Shown: positions 47,965 to 57,848, numbered from the stretch's first letter. The stretch: DNA of 64,000 nt from an uncultured Streptococcus sp. (GCA_934196125.1 CAKPVT010000004.1:1-64000); one strand, 5' to 3'. Made by a program: numbers and translations. Notes: generated by a model from the letters alone, not told the origin.

Positions 47965-48402
47965 ATGGAAAAACATTTGAGCATATGTCTATAGGAAAAA
48001 TATCAAAAGAACTTTTTGCTGGTGGAGATAAGCCAAATGATTATTCATTACAGCATAGTGATATATACAAATATCCCGTATTTTCAAATGGGAAATCAGG
48101 AAATGACTTATTATGTTATAGCAAAGAATATCGTGTATCAGATCCTGCTTTAACGATATCTGCTAGAGGAACCATTGGATATACCGCTATAAGAGAAGCT
48201 TATTTTACTCCGGTTGTAAGATTAATAACATTAATTCCTACTGATGATGTTAAGTTAAGGTATTTACAATATTGTATTGATAGTTTGAATCTAGAAAAAA
48301 GTGGTTCGGGTGCAGGCCAACTTACAGTACCTGATTTTTCACAATATGAGATTATGATTCCACCAAAATCCTTGCAAGTAGATTTCGAAAATTATGCATC
48401 AT

Positions 48403-48428
48403 CCTGCGATAAATTGAAATTTGAAGCT
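48403..48428 (+). repeat. 26-bp direct repeat closing the silent cassette
   Basis: Matches 46810-46835 with one mismatch (T for C). Beyond it the sequence leaves the HsdS pattern and enters an antisense remnant. Confidence 0.85.
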
Positions 48429-48447
48429 ATGCTTAGACTATTGAATT

Positions 48448-48623
48448 TAATTGTAAGCATTGAGTAAAATACTAAGCGCAATCTCAGCCTCTTTACAAGC
48501 AGGTTTGATGTCCCATCCTCTGTCGTAATTGGTAATCCATTCACCGTTAAGCTTAAGGCTTAGTTTAATAATGCAACCACCATTAATTCCGTATTCCTTG
48601 CTTGGTTCTTCAATATGCTTTAC
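48448..48623 (-). pseudogene. Mobile-element hypothetical protein remnant
   Basis: The minus strand reads VKHIEEPSKEYGINGGCIIK…GEWITNYDRGWDIKPACKEAE to a TAA at 48448-48450. A TAG lies directly before the first Val and no start codon is present. It resembles short proteins of unknown function carried on clostridial-type integrative elements, so it supports the island's foreign origin. It overlaps the end of the silent cassette antisense. 48630-48770 shows nothing more that I can support. Confidence 0.55.
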
Positions 48624-48789
48624 CTAGAAATGGACAACATGATTTGATCCATTTAATTGAGGAATACAATTGTACTTTCTTTCCACATAAGCGTACCTCC
48701 ATAAATTCTTGGTACTACATATATCGCTCTGAAAGATGATAATAGCAAGTAATTTCTATGGTCGTAAATCACGACTTTTTAATAACAAA

Positions 48790-48835
48790 AATAACCACAC
48801 CGGAGTAAATCAATACTCTAATGTGGTCATTCTGA
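48790..48835. terminator. Possible terminator at the right side of the island
   Basis: ACCACACCGGAGT and ACTCTAATGTGGT form an interrupted stem near 48792-48829. The T tract is weak. Confidence 0.4.
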
Positions 48836-48904
48836 TTTTGAGTTCCGTTTGAAGGCTCTGATAACTATTGATTTTGTTTAATCCCTAATTTCGGAGTTCT
48901 TTTT

Positions 48905-49543
48905 CTAGTCCACTTTTTGTTTGCTTAAATTTAATCCCCAAGGAACAAGGTTTTCTTCATGTTTTCGAATGCGTGTGATATTGTCTTTGTGTCTAATAAT
49001 GATAATACTTGCGATTAACACGATGATTAGCGTAAAGAGCAAATCGTAGTGTGGTAATAAAAAACCAAATGCTGGAAAGATAAGGACACTAACAACAGCC
49101 ACAGCAGCAGCGACAACACTTGATAAGGAAATCATGCTAAAGAGATACAATGTTCCAACAAATATAATCAATAAATAGAGCAGGAACATTGGTGCAAATC
49201 CCAAAAGCACACCAGTACTAGTCGCCACAGCTTTACCACCTTTAAATTTGGCAAAAATCGGAAACGTATGTCCGATAATAGCAAAAAGTCCGATCAATAT
49301 CGGAGATACTGCCGTAACACCGAGAATATGCGGAAGTAGTGTGGCTACCGTTCCTTTTAACATATCAATGATAAACGTCACCGTACCAGCTTTTGGTCCT
49401 AGGACACGAAAAGTATTAGTTGTTCCTGTATTACCACTGCCGTGTTCTCTTAAATTGACGTGGTAAAAGAATTTTCCAATCCATAATCCTGTTGGAATAG
49501 ATCCTAATAAATATGCAATTACAATCAAAACTAAAATTTTCAT
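48905..49543 (-). CDS. plsY: Acyl-phosphate glycerol-3-phosphate acyltransferase
   Basis: The 212-residue membrane enzyme with five helices transfers an acyl group from acyl phosphate to glycerol 3-phosphate, the first step of phospholipid synthesis. Conserved cytoplasmic loops are visible: [40 protein letters not shown] and a C-terminal [14 protein letters not shown]. It is divergent from parE, as in other streptococci, and marks the right edge of the island. Confidence 0.95.
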   Translation of the reverse strand: MKILVLIVIAYLLGSIPTGLWIGKFFYHVNLREHGSGNTGTTNTFRVLGPKAGTVTFIIDMLKGTVATLLPHILGVTAVSPILIGLFAIIGHTFPIFAKFKGGKAVATSTGVLLGFAPMFLLYLLIIFVGTLYLFSMISLSSVVAAAVAVVSVLIFPAFGFLLPHYDLLFTLIIVLIASIIIIRHKDNITRIRKHEENLVPWGLNLSKQKVD

Positions 49544-49761
49544 GTTTTTATTATATCATATTCAAGTTGGGATAGAAGAAAAATTTGAAAAATGAATAAC
49601 TTGATTATTCAAAGCAAAACAAAGGTAGCGTTTTAAAAATTTACAGTAAAATGAGTAAAAAAGGCAAAATGACGTGCAAAATCGTCAGAATTTTTGATTT
49701 TTTTTGCAAAAATCAGAAAAAACTTGTAATATAAAAAAGATGAACTATTTGGAGGTCACTT

Positions 49762-51711
49762 TTGGCTAAAAAAGAAATTAATGTAAATAATTATAATGAC
49801 GATGCGATTCAGGTCTTGGAAGGATTGGATGCTGTTCGTAAACGTCCAGGGATGTATATCGGTTCAACAGATGCGACTGGTCTTCATCACTTAGTTTGGG
49901 AAATTGTCGATAATGCTGTCGATGAGGCGCTTTCTGGTTTTGGTAATCAGATTGACGTGATTATCAATTCTGACGGTAGTGTGACAGTTAGTGACCAAGG
50001 ACGTGGAATGCCAACTGGTAAGCACGCTATGGGGATTCCAACAGTTGAGGTTATCTTTACCGTTCTCCACGCAGGTGGTAAATTCGGTCAAGGTGGCTAT
50101 AAGACATCCGGAGGTCTGCATGGAGTAGGTTCTTCGGTTGTTAATGCGCTTTCTAGCTGGCTTGAAGTTGAAATCACACGTGACGGTGCCGTTTACAAGC
50201 AACGTTTTGAAAATGGTGGGAAACCGGTTACTACGCTTAAAAAAATCGACACAGCACCAAAATCAAAATCAGGGACAAAAGTCACTTTTATGCCTGATGA
50301 CACAATTTTCTCGACAATTGATTTTAAGTTTAACACGATTGCTGAGCGCTTGAAAGAATCTGCTTTCTTGCTTAAAGATGTGACATTAACTTTGACAGAT
50401 AATCGTCCAGAAGAAGCAGAACATTTGGAATTTCATTATGAAAATGGGGTTCAAGATTTTGTTGAATACCTCAATGAAGACAAGGAAACGTTGACACCAG
50501 TTATTTCAGTTACAGGTGAGGAGCAAAATTTCCAAGTTGAAGTCGCTCTCCAATATAACGACGGTTTTTCTGATAATATCCTTTCTTTTGTTAACAATGT
50601 TCGTACAAAAGACGGTGGTACGCATGAAACTGGCCTGAAATCAGCTATCACTAAGGCAATGAATGATTATGCTCGTAAGTCTGGTTTGCTGAAAGAAAAA
50701 GATAAGAATTTAGAAGGTTCTGATTACCGTGAAGGCTTGTCAGCGGTGCTTTCAATTCTTGTGCCAGAAGAACATTTACAATTTGAAGGGCAAACCAAAG
50801 ACAAACTTGGAAGTCCCTTAGCACGTCCGATTGTTGATGGAATCGTTTCTGAAAAATTAACGTATTTCCTTTTAGAAAACGGCGAAATTGCTTCAAACCT
50901 TGTTCGCAAAGCAATTAAAGCGCGTGATGCCAGAGAAGCAGCGCGCAAGGCGCGTGACGAATCACGTAACGGTAAGAAAAATAAAAAGGATAAGGGTTTG
51001 CTTTCTGGTAAATTAACACCAGCGCAATCTAAAAATCCTAAGAAAAATGAACTATATCTGGTCGAAGGGGATTCTGCCGGCGGCTCAGCTAAACAAGGTC
51101 GTGACCGCAAATTCCAAGCGATTCTACCATTGCGTGGTAAGGTGTTGAATACGGCAAAAGCCAAGATGTCTGATATTGTGAAAAACGAAGAAATCAATAC
51201 CATGATTTACACAATTGGTGCGGGTGTTGGTGCAGAATTTAACGTTGAAAATTCTAACTATGATAAGATTATTATCATGACCGATGCCGATACCGACGGT
51301 GCTCACATCCAAACGCTTTTATTAACGTTCTTTTATCGTTATATGCGTCCGCTAGTTGAGACTGGACACGTCTATATTGCCCTTCCACCTCTTTATAAAA
51401 TGTCAAAAGGTAAAGGCAAGAAAGAGCAAGTGGAGTATGCATGGACAGATGGCGAGTTAGAAGAATTACGTCAAAAATTTGGTAAAGGGGCTCAGCTACA
51501 ACGTTACAAAGGTCTTGGGGAAATGAATGCTGACCAACTTTGGGAAACAACCATGAATCCAGAAACACGCACCTTAATTCGTGTAACGATTGAAGACTTA
51601 GCACGTGCCGAACGCCGTGTCAATGTCCTCATGGGCGACAAAGTTGAACCACGCCGCAAATGGATTGAGGACAACGTCAAATTCACCCTAGAAGAAAATA
51701 CGGTGTTTTAA
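49762..51711 (+). CDS. parE: DNA topoisomerase IV subunit B
   Basis: The 649-residue ATPase subunit unlinks replicated chromosomes with ParC. It has the GHKL site (VDNAVDEALSG, DQGRGMPTG, GGLHGVGSSVVNALS), the transducer domain and the TOPRIM domain (LVEGDSAGGSAKQGRDR, DADTDGAHI). The region around EGDSAGG and PLRGKVLN is the quinolone pocket. It starts at TTG after GGAGGT. parC follows 95 bases later. Confidence 0.97.
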   Translation: MAKKEINVNNYNDDAIQVLEGLDAVRKRPGMYIGSTDATGLHHLVWEIVDNAVDEALSGFGNQIDVIINSDGSVTVSDQGRGMPTGKHAMGIPTVEVIFTVLHAGGKFGQGGYKTSGGLHGVGSSVVNALSSWLEVEITRDGAVYKQRFENGGKPVTTLKKIDTAPKSKSGTKVTFMPDDTIFSTIDFKFNTIAERLKESAFLLKDVTLTLTDNRPEEAEHLEFHYENGVQDFVEYLNEDKETLTPVISVTGEEQNFQVEVALQYNDGFSDNILSFVNNVRTKDGGTHETGLKSAITKAMNDYARKSGLLKEKDKNLEGSDYREGLSAVLSILVPEEHLQFEGQTKDKLGSPLARPIVDGIVSEKLTYFLLENGEIASNLVRKAIKARDAREAARKARDESRNGKKNKKDKGLLSGKLTPAQSKNPKKNELYLVEGDSAGGSAKQGRDRKFQAILPLRGKVLNTAKAKMSDIVKNEEINTMIYTIGAGVGAEFNVENSNYDKIIIMTDADTDGAHIQTLLLTFFYRYMRPLVETGHVYIALPPLYKMSKGKGKKEQVEYAWTDGELEELRQKFGKGAQLQRYKGLGEMNADQLWETTMNPETRTLIRVTIEDLARAERRVNVLMGDKVEPRRKWIEDNVKFTLEENTVF

Positions 51712-51806
51712 TCAGTCGTTGAAAGAGACCAGTAACGCTCTATTATCTGTTTAAAATGATGAGCTTAAATTATAATTTTTGATGTAAGATAAAAAGGATA
51801 ATAAAC

Positions 51807-54314
51807 ATGTCAAATGTACAAAATATGTCTCTTGAAGACATTATGGGAGATCGTTTTGGGCGATATTCCAAATATATTATTCAAGAGCGGGCTTTGCCAG
51901 ACATTCGTGATGGCTTGAAGCCTGTTCAACGCCGTATCCTTTATTCAATGAATAAAGACGGCAATACCTTTGATAAAGGTTTCCGTAAATCGGCGAAATC
52001 CGTCGGTAACGTTATGGGTAATTTCCACCCACACGGTGACTCTTCAATTTATGACGCCATGGTGCGTATGAGTCAAGATTGGAAGAATCGTGCAACTTTA
52101 ATTGAAATGCACGGTAACAACGGTTCTATGGACGGTGACCCACCAGCTGCCATGCGTTATACCGAAGCACGCTTGTCAGAAATTGCGGGTTATTTACTCC
52201 ATGATATTGACAAAGATACGGTTCCGTTTGCTTGGAACTTTGATGATACCGAGAAAGAACCGACCGTTTTACCTGCGGCCTTTCCAAACCTTTTGGTAAA
52301 TGGTGCGACAGGGATCTCAGCAGGTTATGCAACGGATATTCCGCCACATAATTTAGCAGAAGTGATTGATGCGGTTGTTTACCTCATTGATCATCCTAAT
52401 GCTAAATTGGATAAATTAATGGAATTCTTGCCTGGACCAGATTTTCCTACTGGTGCTATTATTCAAGGTAAAGATGGCATTCGTAAAGCTTATGAGACTG
52501 GTAAAGGTCGTGTTGTGGTTCGTTCACGCACAGACATTGAAAGCCTTAAAGGTGGTAAAAAACAGATTGTCGTTACAGAAATTCCTTATGAAGTTAATAA
52601 AGCGGTGCTTGTTAAGAAAATCGATGATGTTCGTGTGAATAATAAAGCGCCTGGTATTGCGGAAGTTCGTGATGAATCCGACCGTGATGGTCTGCGTATT
52701 GCTATTGAGCTTAAAAAAGATGCTGACGAACAAGCTGTTCTCAACTATCTTTTGAAATACACAGATTTGCAGATGAATTACAATTTCAACATGGTTGCCA
52801 TTGATAACTACACACCATGTCAGGTTGGTATCGTTCCAATGTTGACAAGTTACATTGCGCACCGTAAAGAAATTATCGTTGCTCGTTCGAAATTTGATAA
52901 AGAAAAAGCTGAAAAACGCCTTCATATCGTGGAAGGTTTGATTCGTGTGATTTCGATTCTTGACGACGTTATTGCGCTTATTCGTGCGTCTGAAAATAAA
53001 GCTGACGCTAAAGAAAATTTGAAAGTTAGCTATGAATTCTCGGAAGAACAAGCCGAAGCAATCGTCACATTGCAATTGTACCGTTTGACAAATACTGATA
53101 TTGTAACGCTTGAAAATGAAGAAGCAGAGCTTCGTGAACGTATTACAATGCTTAAAGCCATTATCGGTGATGAACGTACCATGTACAATGTCATGAAATG
53201 TGAATTGCGCGAAGTTAAGAAAAAATTTGCTACACCGCGTTTGACAGAATTGCAAGCTGAAGCTGAAACGATTGAAATTGATGTGGCAAGCTTGATTGTT
53301 GAGGAAGACACCTTTGTTAGCGTAACGAAAGGCGGTTATATCAAACGTACCAGCCCACGTTCTTACAACGCTTCGACAGTTGAAGAAATTGGAAAACGTG
53401 ATGATGATGAGCTGATTTTCGTAGCACAAGCTAAGACAACACAGCACTTGCTGATTTTCACAAATCTTGGTAATGTCATTTACCGTCCAATCCATGAATT
53501 GACTGATATTCGTTGGAAAGATATCGGTGAACACTTGTCGCAAACCATTACCAACTTTGCGACAGATGAGTACGTTTTGTATGCTGAAATTGTTGATGAT
53601 TTCGGTTCACAAACCTACTTTGCTGCAACAAAAGTTGGACAAATCAAACGCTTTGAACGCAAGGAATTCACACCTTGGCGCACCTACAAATCAAAATCAG
53701 TTAAATACGCTAAGTTAAAAAATGCTGATGATAGTATCGTTACCATCTCACCAATTGCGTTAGACGACGTAATGATTGTGACACACAACGGTTACGCACT
53801 GCATTTCAATATCGAAGAAGTACCAGTCGTTGGCGCAAAAGCAGCAGGGGTCAAGGCTATCAACCTTAAAGACGATGATTTCGTAGCCTCAGCTTTTGTT
53901 GCCAATACAGATAGTTTCTTTATCTTAACACAACGTGGTAGCCTTAAACGTATGGCGACAGAGCTTATTCCAGCTACAAGCCGTGCTAATCGTGGTTTGC
54001 AAGTCTTACGCGAACTCAAATCAAAACCACATCGTGTCTTTATGGCTGGACCAGTTCATGCTTCTAATGATGTGCAAAACCTTGACTTATTCACTATTAG
54101 TACAGTAGATTCCGATGATGTGCAAAACCTTGACTTATTCACTATTAGTACAGTAGATTCCGATGATGTCGAAACATTAGAAGTCCATTCAAATAAAGGG
54201 GCTGTTTACCAAGCTATTTTAGAAGATTTAAACCTTTCTGAACGTACAAGTAACGGTTCATTTATCTCGGATAAAATTTCTGATGAAGGTGTCTTTTGCG
54301 CACGAATCCAATAA
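51807..54314 (+). CDS. parC: DNA topoisomerase IV subunit A, with a 16-residue tandem duplication
   Basis: The 835-residue DNA-cutting subunit has the quinolone-determining region HPHGDSSIYDAMVRMSQDW with wild-type-looking Ser and Asp. The catalytic Tyr lies in AAMRYTEARLS, and a C-terminal beta-propeller follows. Streptococcal ParC is usually about 819 residues; the excess is exactly 16, caused by a perfect 48-bp tandem duplication at 54069-54164 in the propeller. The frame is kept. Ribosome site AAAAGGAT. Confidence 0.96.
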   Translation: MSNVQNMSLEDIMGDRFGRYSKYIIQERALPDIRDGLKPVQRRILYSMNKDGNTFDKGFRKSAKSVGNVMGNFHPHGDSSIYDAMVRMSQDWKNRATLIEMHGNNGSMDGDPPAAMRYTEARLSEIAGYLLHDIDKDTVPFAWNFDDTEKEPTVLPAAFPNLLVNGATGISAGYATDIPPHNLAEVIDAVVYLIDHPNAKLDKLMEFLPGPDFPTGAIIQGKDGIRKAYETGKGRVVVRSRTDIESLKGGKKQIVVTEIPYEVNKAVLVKKIDDVRVNNKAPGIAEVRDESDRDGLRIAIELKKDADEQAVLNYLLKYTDLQMNYNFNMVAIDNYTPCQVGIVPMLTSYIAHRKEIIVARSKFDKEKAEKRLHIVEGLIRVISILDDVIALIRASENKADAKENLKVSYEFSEEQAEAIVTLQLYRLTNTDIVTLENEEAELRERITMLKAIIGDERTMYNVMKCELREVKKKFATPRLTELQAEAETIEIDVASLIVEEDTFVSVTKGGYIKRTSPRSYNASTVEEIGKRDDDELIFVAQAKTTQHLLIFTNLGNVIYRPIHELTDIRWKDIGEHLSQTITNFATDEYVLYAEIVDDFGSQTYFAATKVGQIKRFERKEFTPWRTYKSKSVKYAKLKNADDSIVTISPIALDDVMIVTHNGYALHFNIEEVPVVGAKAAGVKAINLKDDDFVASAFVANTDSFFILTQRGSLKRMATELIPATSRANRGLQVLRELKSKPHRVFMAGPVHASNDVQNLDLFTISTVDSDDVQNLDLFTISTVDSDDVETLEVHSNKGAVYQAILEDLNLSERTSNGSFISDKISDEGVFCARIQ
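54069..54164 (+). repeat. Perfect 48-bp tandem duplication inside parC
   Basis: Units 54069-54116 and 54117-54164 are identical and each encodes DVQNLDLFTISTVDSD. The next bases (GATGT) start a third, diverged unit, so the boundary is set by a GATGATGT stretch. Confidence 0.97.
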
Positions 54315-54323
54315 ATTCATAAG

Positions 54324-54350
54324 TCGGGGAAAAGTCCCCGGTTTATTTTT
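54324..54350 (+). terminator. Terminator after parC
   Basis: TCGGGGA and TCCCCGG pair in a short GC-rich stem followed by TTTATTTTT. Confidence 0.85.
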
Positions 54351-54428
54351 AAAATAAATTTTCAGAATTTTATGAAAAAATACTTAAAAAGCGTACAATA
54401 AGATAAAAACAAAGAAAGAGGATTTAAC

Positions 54429-55451
54429 ATGACAGTAGATTTAGATTGGGAAAACCTAGGATTTGCCTATCATAAATTACCATTTCGCTATATTTCATAT
54501 TACAAAGACGGTAAATGGGATGACGGACAATTAACAGAAGATGCAACGCTTCATATTTCAGAAGCGTCTCCGGCTTTACATTATGGTCAACAAGCATTTG
54601 AAGGCTTGAAAGCTTACCGAACAAAAGATGGCTCTGTTCAATTATTCCGCCCAAATATGAATGCAGAACGTTTTCAACGCACAGCAGACCGCCTTCTTAT
54701 GCCACAAGTGCCAACTGAAAAATTCATTGATGCCGCTAAGCAAGTTGTGCGCGCCAATGAAGAATTCGTCCCACCATATGGTACAGGTGCAACTCTTTAT
54801 CTACGTCCTCTTTTGATTGGTGTTGGTGATATTATTGGTGTTCACCCAGCTGATGAATACATTTTCACTATTTTTGCCATGCCAGTTGGAAATTACTTCA
54901 AAGGTGGCTTGGTGCCAACAAACTTCTTGATTCAAGATGAATATGACCGTGCTGCACCCAATGGTACAGGTGCCGCAAAAGTTGGTGGTAACTACGCAGC
55001 AAGCCTTCTTCCAGGGAAAGTGGCGCACGACCGCAAATTCTCTGACGTTATTTATCTTGACCCAGCTACTCATACCAAAATTGAAGAAGTCGGTTCAGCA
55101 AACTTCTTCGGTATTACAGCGGATAATGAATTTATCACACCACTTAGCCCATCTATTTTGCCATCCATCACAAAATATTCGCTTCTTTACTTGGCAGAGC
55201 ACCGCTTTGGTATGAAAGCTATCCAAGGTGACGTAAAACTTGATGAATTAGACAAATTCGTTGAAGCTGGTGCTTGTGGTACAGCAGCCGTTATTTCACC
55301 AATCGGTGGTGTTCAACACGGAGATGACTTCCATGTCTTTTATAGCGAAACAGAAGTAGGTCCTGTAACCCGTAGACTTTATGACGAACTTGTTGGTATC
55401 CAGTTTGGTGATATTGAAGCTCCAGAAGGTTGGATTTACAAAGTTAACTAA
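54429..55451 (+). CDS. ilvE: Branched-chain amino acid aminotransferase
   Basis: The 340-residue fold-type IV PLP enzyme makes valine, leucine and isoleucine from their keto acids. ALHYGQQAFEGLKAYR and YLRPLLIGVG mark the substrate site, and GAAKVGGNYAASL contains the PLP lysine. EEVGSANFFGI and GACGTAAVISPIG bind the cofactor phosphate. Length is normal for the eukaryote-like branch found in streptococci. Ribosome site AGAGGAT. Confidence 0.96.
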   Translation: MTVDLDWENLGFAYHKLPFRYISYYKDGKWDDGQLTEDATLHISEASPALHYGQQAFEGLKAYRTKDGSVQLFRPNMNAERFQRTADRLLMPQVPTEKFIDAAKQVVRANEEFVPPYGTGATLYLRPLLIGVGDIIGVHPADEYIFTIFAMPVGNYFKGGLVPTNFLIQDEYDRAAPNGTGAAKVGGNYAASLLPGKVAHDRKFSDVIYLDPATHTKIEEVGSANFFGITADNEFITPLSPSILPSITKYSLLYLAEHRFGMKAIQGDVKLDELDKFVEAGACGTAAVISPIGGVQHGDDFHVFYSETEVGPVTRRLYDELVGIQFGDIEAPEGWIYKVN

Positions 55452-55458
55452 AAAATGA

Positions 55459-55482
55459 AAGCTTGCTCTTGCAAGCTTTTTC
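55459..55482 (+). terminator. Terminator after ilvE
   Basis: AAAGCTTGC-TCTT-GCAAGCTTT forms a perfect 9-bp stem, followed by TTCGTTTT. Confidence 0.9.
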
Positions 55483-55517
55483 GTTTTCATGTAAAATGGG
55501 TAAAGCGAGGTGAAAGA

Positions 55518-55748
55518 ATGAGCAAAAAAGATAAGAAAATCGAAATTCAACTAGCTGATGCTAAGGTTGAAATCAATAACGCCAAAGTCAAAGGCTACAC
55601 TTTGACAGCTGGTAAAAAAATCATTGGTGAAATCGCTGAACTAGACGATAAATTTGCAATTGTCAAGAGTGGAGAAGTCGAAGCATTCTTCAAGACATTA
55701 GAACAAACGATTGAAAGTATTATTGAAAATTACAATCTTAATCGCTAA
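55518..55748 (+). CDS. DUF2969 family protein
   Basis: The 76-residue basic/acidic small protein (KKIEIQLADAKVEI, IGEIAELDDKFAIV) matches DUF2969, a lactic-acid-bacteria family of unknown function. It regularly sits near ilvE/parC and rpsA in streptococci. ATG 55518 follows GAGGTGAAAG; the frame upstream runs through the ilvE terminator. Confidence 0.8.
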   Translation: MSKKDKKIEIQLADAKVEINNAKVKGYTLTAGKKIIGEIAELDDKFAIVKSGEVEAFFKTLEQTIESIIENYNLNR

Positions 55749-55764
55749 AACAGCCGAAAAGTAC

Positions 55765-55793
55765 TTGCAAGAGAACAGAAACTATGTTAGAAT
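55765..55793 (+). promoter_or_regulatory. Promoter of the tRNA-Tyr/tRNA-Gln pair
   Basis: TTGCAA (55765-55770) and TAGAAT (55788-55793) are 17 bases apart, and the tRNA begins 16 bases later. Confidence 0.75.
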
Positions 55794-55808
55794 AGTTTTT
55801 GTTGTAAT

Positions 55809-55889
55809 GGAAGGGTAGCGAAGAGGCTAAACGCGGCGGACTGTAAATCCGCTCCTTCGGGTTCGGGGGTTCGAATCCCTCCCCTTCCA
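55809..55889 (+). tRNA. tRNA-Tyr (GTA)
   Basis: The acceptor stem GGAAGGG/CCCTTCC is followed by discriminator A. The anticodon loop CTGTAAA gives GTA. A long variable arm, as required for tyrosine tRNA, and the T loop GGTTCGAATCC are present. CCA is not encoded. Confidence 0.97.
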
Positions 55890-55922
55890 TTCTAAGAGCA
55901 GTCTTAGATTGTACATTGTTTT

Positions 55923-55994
55923 TGGGGTATAGCCAAGCGGTAAGGCAAGGGACTTTGACTCCCTCATGCGTTGGTTCGAATCCAGCTACCCCAG
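55923..55994 (+). tRNA. tRNA-Gln (TTG)
   Basis: Acceptor stem TGGGGTA/TACCCCA, with a weak first pair typical of glutamine tRNAs, then discriminator G. The anticodon loop CTTTGAC gives TTG. T arm GGTTCGAATCC. Cotranscribed with tRNA-Tyr. Confidence 0.97.
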
Positions 55995-56121
55995 TCAAAG
56001 GTATCAAGTTTCAGCTTGACACCGTCAAAGATAAAAGTTGTTGTCGTTGCGGGTTACCTTGAGAAATATTATTGTTGTCAAAAGTTAGCATTAGCTAGCT
56101 TTTGTTGGAGGATTTTTTAGA

Positions 56122-57318
56122 ATGAATGAATTTGAAGATTTGCTAAACAGTGTTAGCGAAGTAAACCCTGGTGATGTAGTCACTGCGGAAGTTTTAACTG
56201 TTGATAATGATCAAGTAAACGTTGTTATCGAAGGAACAGGTGTTGAAGGTGTCCTTACACTTCGTGAATTGACTAACGATCGTGATGCTGACATCAATGA
56301 CTTTGTTAAAACTGGCGACACAGTTGAAGTTCTTGTTCTTCGTCAAGTTGTAGGTAAAGATACTGATACAGTTACTTTCCTTGTCTCTAAAAAACGCTTG
56401 GAAGCTCGCAAAGCTTGGGATAAACTTATTGGTCGTGAAGGTGAAGTTGTTACTGTTAAAGGTACACGTGCTGTTAAAGGTGGTCTTTCAGTTGAATTTG
56501 AAGGACTTCGCGGATTCATTCCAGCTTCAATGATTGATACTCGTTTTGTACGTAACACTGAAAAATTTGTTGGTCAAGAGTTTGAAGCTAAAATTAAAGA
56601 AGTTGTTCCAGCTGAAAACCGCTTCATTCTTTCACGTCGTGAAGTTGTTGAAGAAAAAGCTGCTGCAGCTCGTAAAGAAGTCTTCTCAAAACTTGAAGAA
56701 GGCACAATCGTTAAAGGTAAAGTTGCTCGTTTGACAAGCTTTGGTGCTTTCATCGACCTTGGTGGTGTTGACGGACTTGTTCACGTGACTGAATTGTCTC
56801 ACGAACGTAACGTATCACTTAAATCAGTTGTTTCTGTTGGTGAAGAAGTTGAAGTTAAAGTTCTTTCAATTGACGAAGAAGCAGGTCGTGTATCACTTTC
56901 ACTTAAAGCTACAACACCTGGACCTTGGGATGGTGTAGAACAAAAACTTGCTGCTGGTGATGTTGTTGAAGGTAAAGTTAAACGTTTGACTGACTTCGGT
57001 GCTTTCGTTGAAGTATTACCTGGTATTGATGGACTTGTTCACATCTCACAAATTTCACACAAACGTGTTGAAAATCCAAAAGATGTCCTTTCAGTAGGTC
57101 AAGAAGTTAACGTTAAAGTTCTTGATGTTAACGCTGCTGCAGAACGTGTATCACTTTCTATCAAAGCTCTTGAAGAACGTCCAGCACAAGCTGAAAATGA
57201 AGAAAAACGTCAATCTCGTCCACGTCGTCCAAAACGTGAAGCTAAACGTGATTACGAACTTCCAGAAACTCAAACTGGATTCTCAATGGCTGACTTGTTT
57301 GGCGATATTGAATTATAA
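56122..57318 (+). CDS. rpsA: 30S ribosomal protein S1
   Basis: The 398-residue protein has four S1 RNA-binding domains ([65 protein letters not shown]) and a basic tail. This is the shorter Firmicute form; E. coli S1 has six domains. It helps load mRNA on the ribosome. Ribosome site TTGGAGGA. Codon use is strongly biased, as expected of a highly expressed gene. Confidence 0.95.
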   Translation: MNEFEDLLNSVSEVNPGDVVTAEVLTVDNDQVNVVIEGTGVEGVLTLRELTNDRDADINDFVKTGDTVEVLVLRQVVGKDTDTVTFLVSKKRLEARKAWDKLIGREGEVVTVKGTRAVKGGLSVEFEGLRGFIPASMIDTRFVRNTEKFVGQEFEAKIKEVVPAENRFILSRREVVEEKAAAARKEVFSKLEEGTIVKGKVARLTSFGAFIDLGGVDGLVHVTELSHERNVSLKSVVSVGEEVEVKVLSIDEEAGRVSLSLKATTPGPWDGVEQKLAAGDVVEGKVKRLTDFGAFVEVLPGIDGLVHISQISHKRVENPKDVLSVGQEVNVKVLDVNAAAERVSLSIKALEERPAQAENEEKRQSRPRRPKREAKRDYELPETQTGFSMADLFGDIEL

Positions 57319-57329
57319 TAATAAATTGG

Positions 57330-57361
57330 AAAAGACTTGTTTAACAGGTCTTTTCTTTTTA
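57330..57361 (+). terminator. Terminator after rpsA
   Basis: AAAAGACTTGT-TTA-ACAGGTCTTTT (one G-T pair), followed by CTTTTT. Confidence 0.9.
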
Positions 57362-57389
57362 CTTTGATGTGGTATAATGTAATAAGTTG

Positions 57390-57461
57390 CCACTCTTAGT
57401 GTAATGGATATCACGCAAGATTCCGGTTCTTGAAATAGGGGTTCGATTCCCTTAGGGTGGA
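57390..57461 (+). tRNA. tRNA-Arg (CCG)
   Basis: Acceptor stem CCACTCT/AGGGTGG (one G-T pair) with discriminator A. Anticodon stem CAAGA/TCTTG around TTCCGGT gives anticodon CCG. T arm GGTTCGATTCC. A -10 (TATAAT, 57373-57378) lies just upstream. Confidence 0.95.
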
Positions 57462-57477
57462 GAGTTATAATCTACCT

Positions 57478-57503
57478 AAAAAGCCTTGATTTCAAGGCTT
57501 TTT
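57478..57503 (+). terminator. Terminator after tRNA-Arg
   Basis: AAAAAGCCTTGA-TT-TCAAGGCTTTTT forms a near-perfect hairpin. The following 57504-57848 holds no feature I can support. Confidence 0.9.
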
Positions 57504-57848
57504 GAAGTATAAGAAACGTATTCATTTTGAAGAGCTTTAGAGTCACTTAAGGACATTCCTAAATAAAAAATCAAGGTATTTGCAGATCTTTTTTGCCTAA
57601 ATATCTAAGATAATGTTTGCTATTTGGTACAATACCTTAAAAAACTATTAGAGTACAGATGCTATAAATTAAAAAGTTTGTTATGTTTTGAATTAACTTG
57701 ACTCATAATTTTTGGGAACGAAAATTAGGGAATCTTCCTTGGAAAGATTGAATTGTTACTGCGGTTTTTATGCATGAATTGGCTAGGATTTTTGAGTAGC
57801 TATTGTTTTCTTGCTAAGATTTATAGCTTGAGTTTCTACATAGTAAAA

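Larger units (their letters stand above)
47940..48467 (+). pseudogene. Silent HsdS-type target-recognition cassette
   Basis: The open frame encodes one HsdS recognition domain: ISKELFAGGDKPNDY, YPVFSNGKSGNDLL, ISARGTIGY, GSGAGQLTVPDFSQYEIMIPP. It lacks its own start region; the first ATG (47958) is the internal Met of the repeat. The domain differs strongly from the expressed one, so a swap would change DNA specificity. After the closing repeat the frame ends in 12 unrelated residues, where the ordinary coiled end is lost. It is a stored cassette and not necessarily a dead gene. Confidence 0.8.

Noticed and set aside
52524..53543. Long open frame of 339 codons on the minus strand within parC
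   Set aside because: It is antisense to a clearly conserved gene, has a low-complexity Phe/Asn-rich translation and shows no start signals; it is a by-product of parC codon use.
54069..54164. Tandem repeat considered as a CRISPR array or minisatellite
   Set aside because: There are only two units without spacers, both in frame within parC, so it is a coding duplication.
57504..57848. Gene-free stretch between tRNA-Arg and lrgB checked for genes or RNA
   Set aside because: There is no open frame with a ribosome site and no convincing structure apart from the two terminators.
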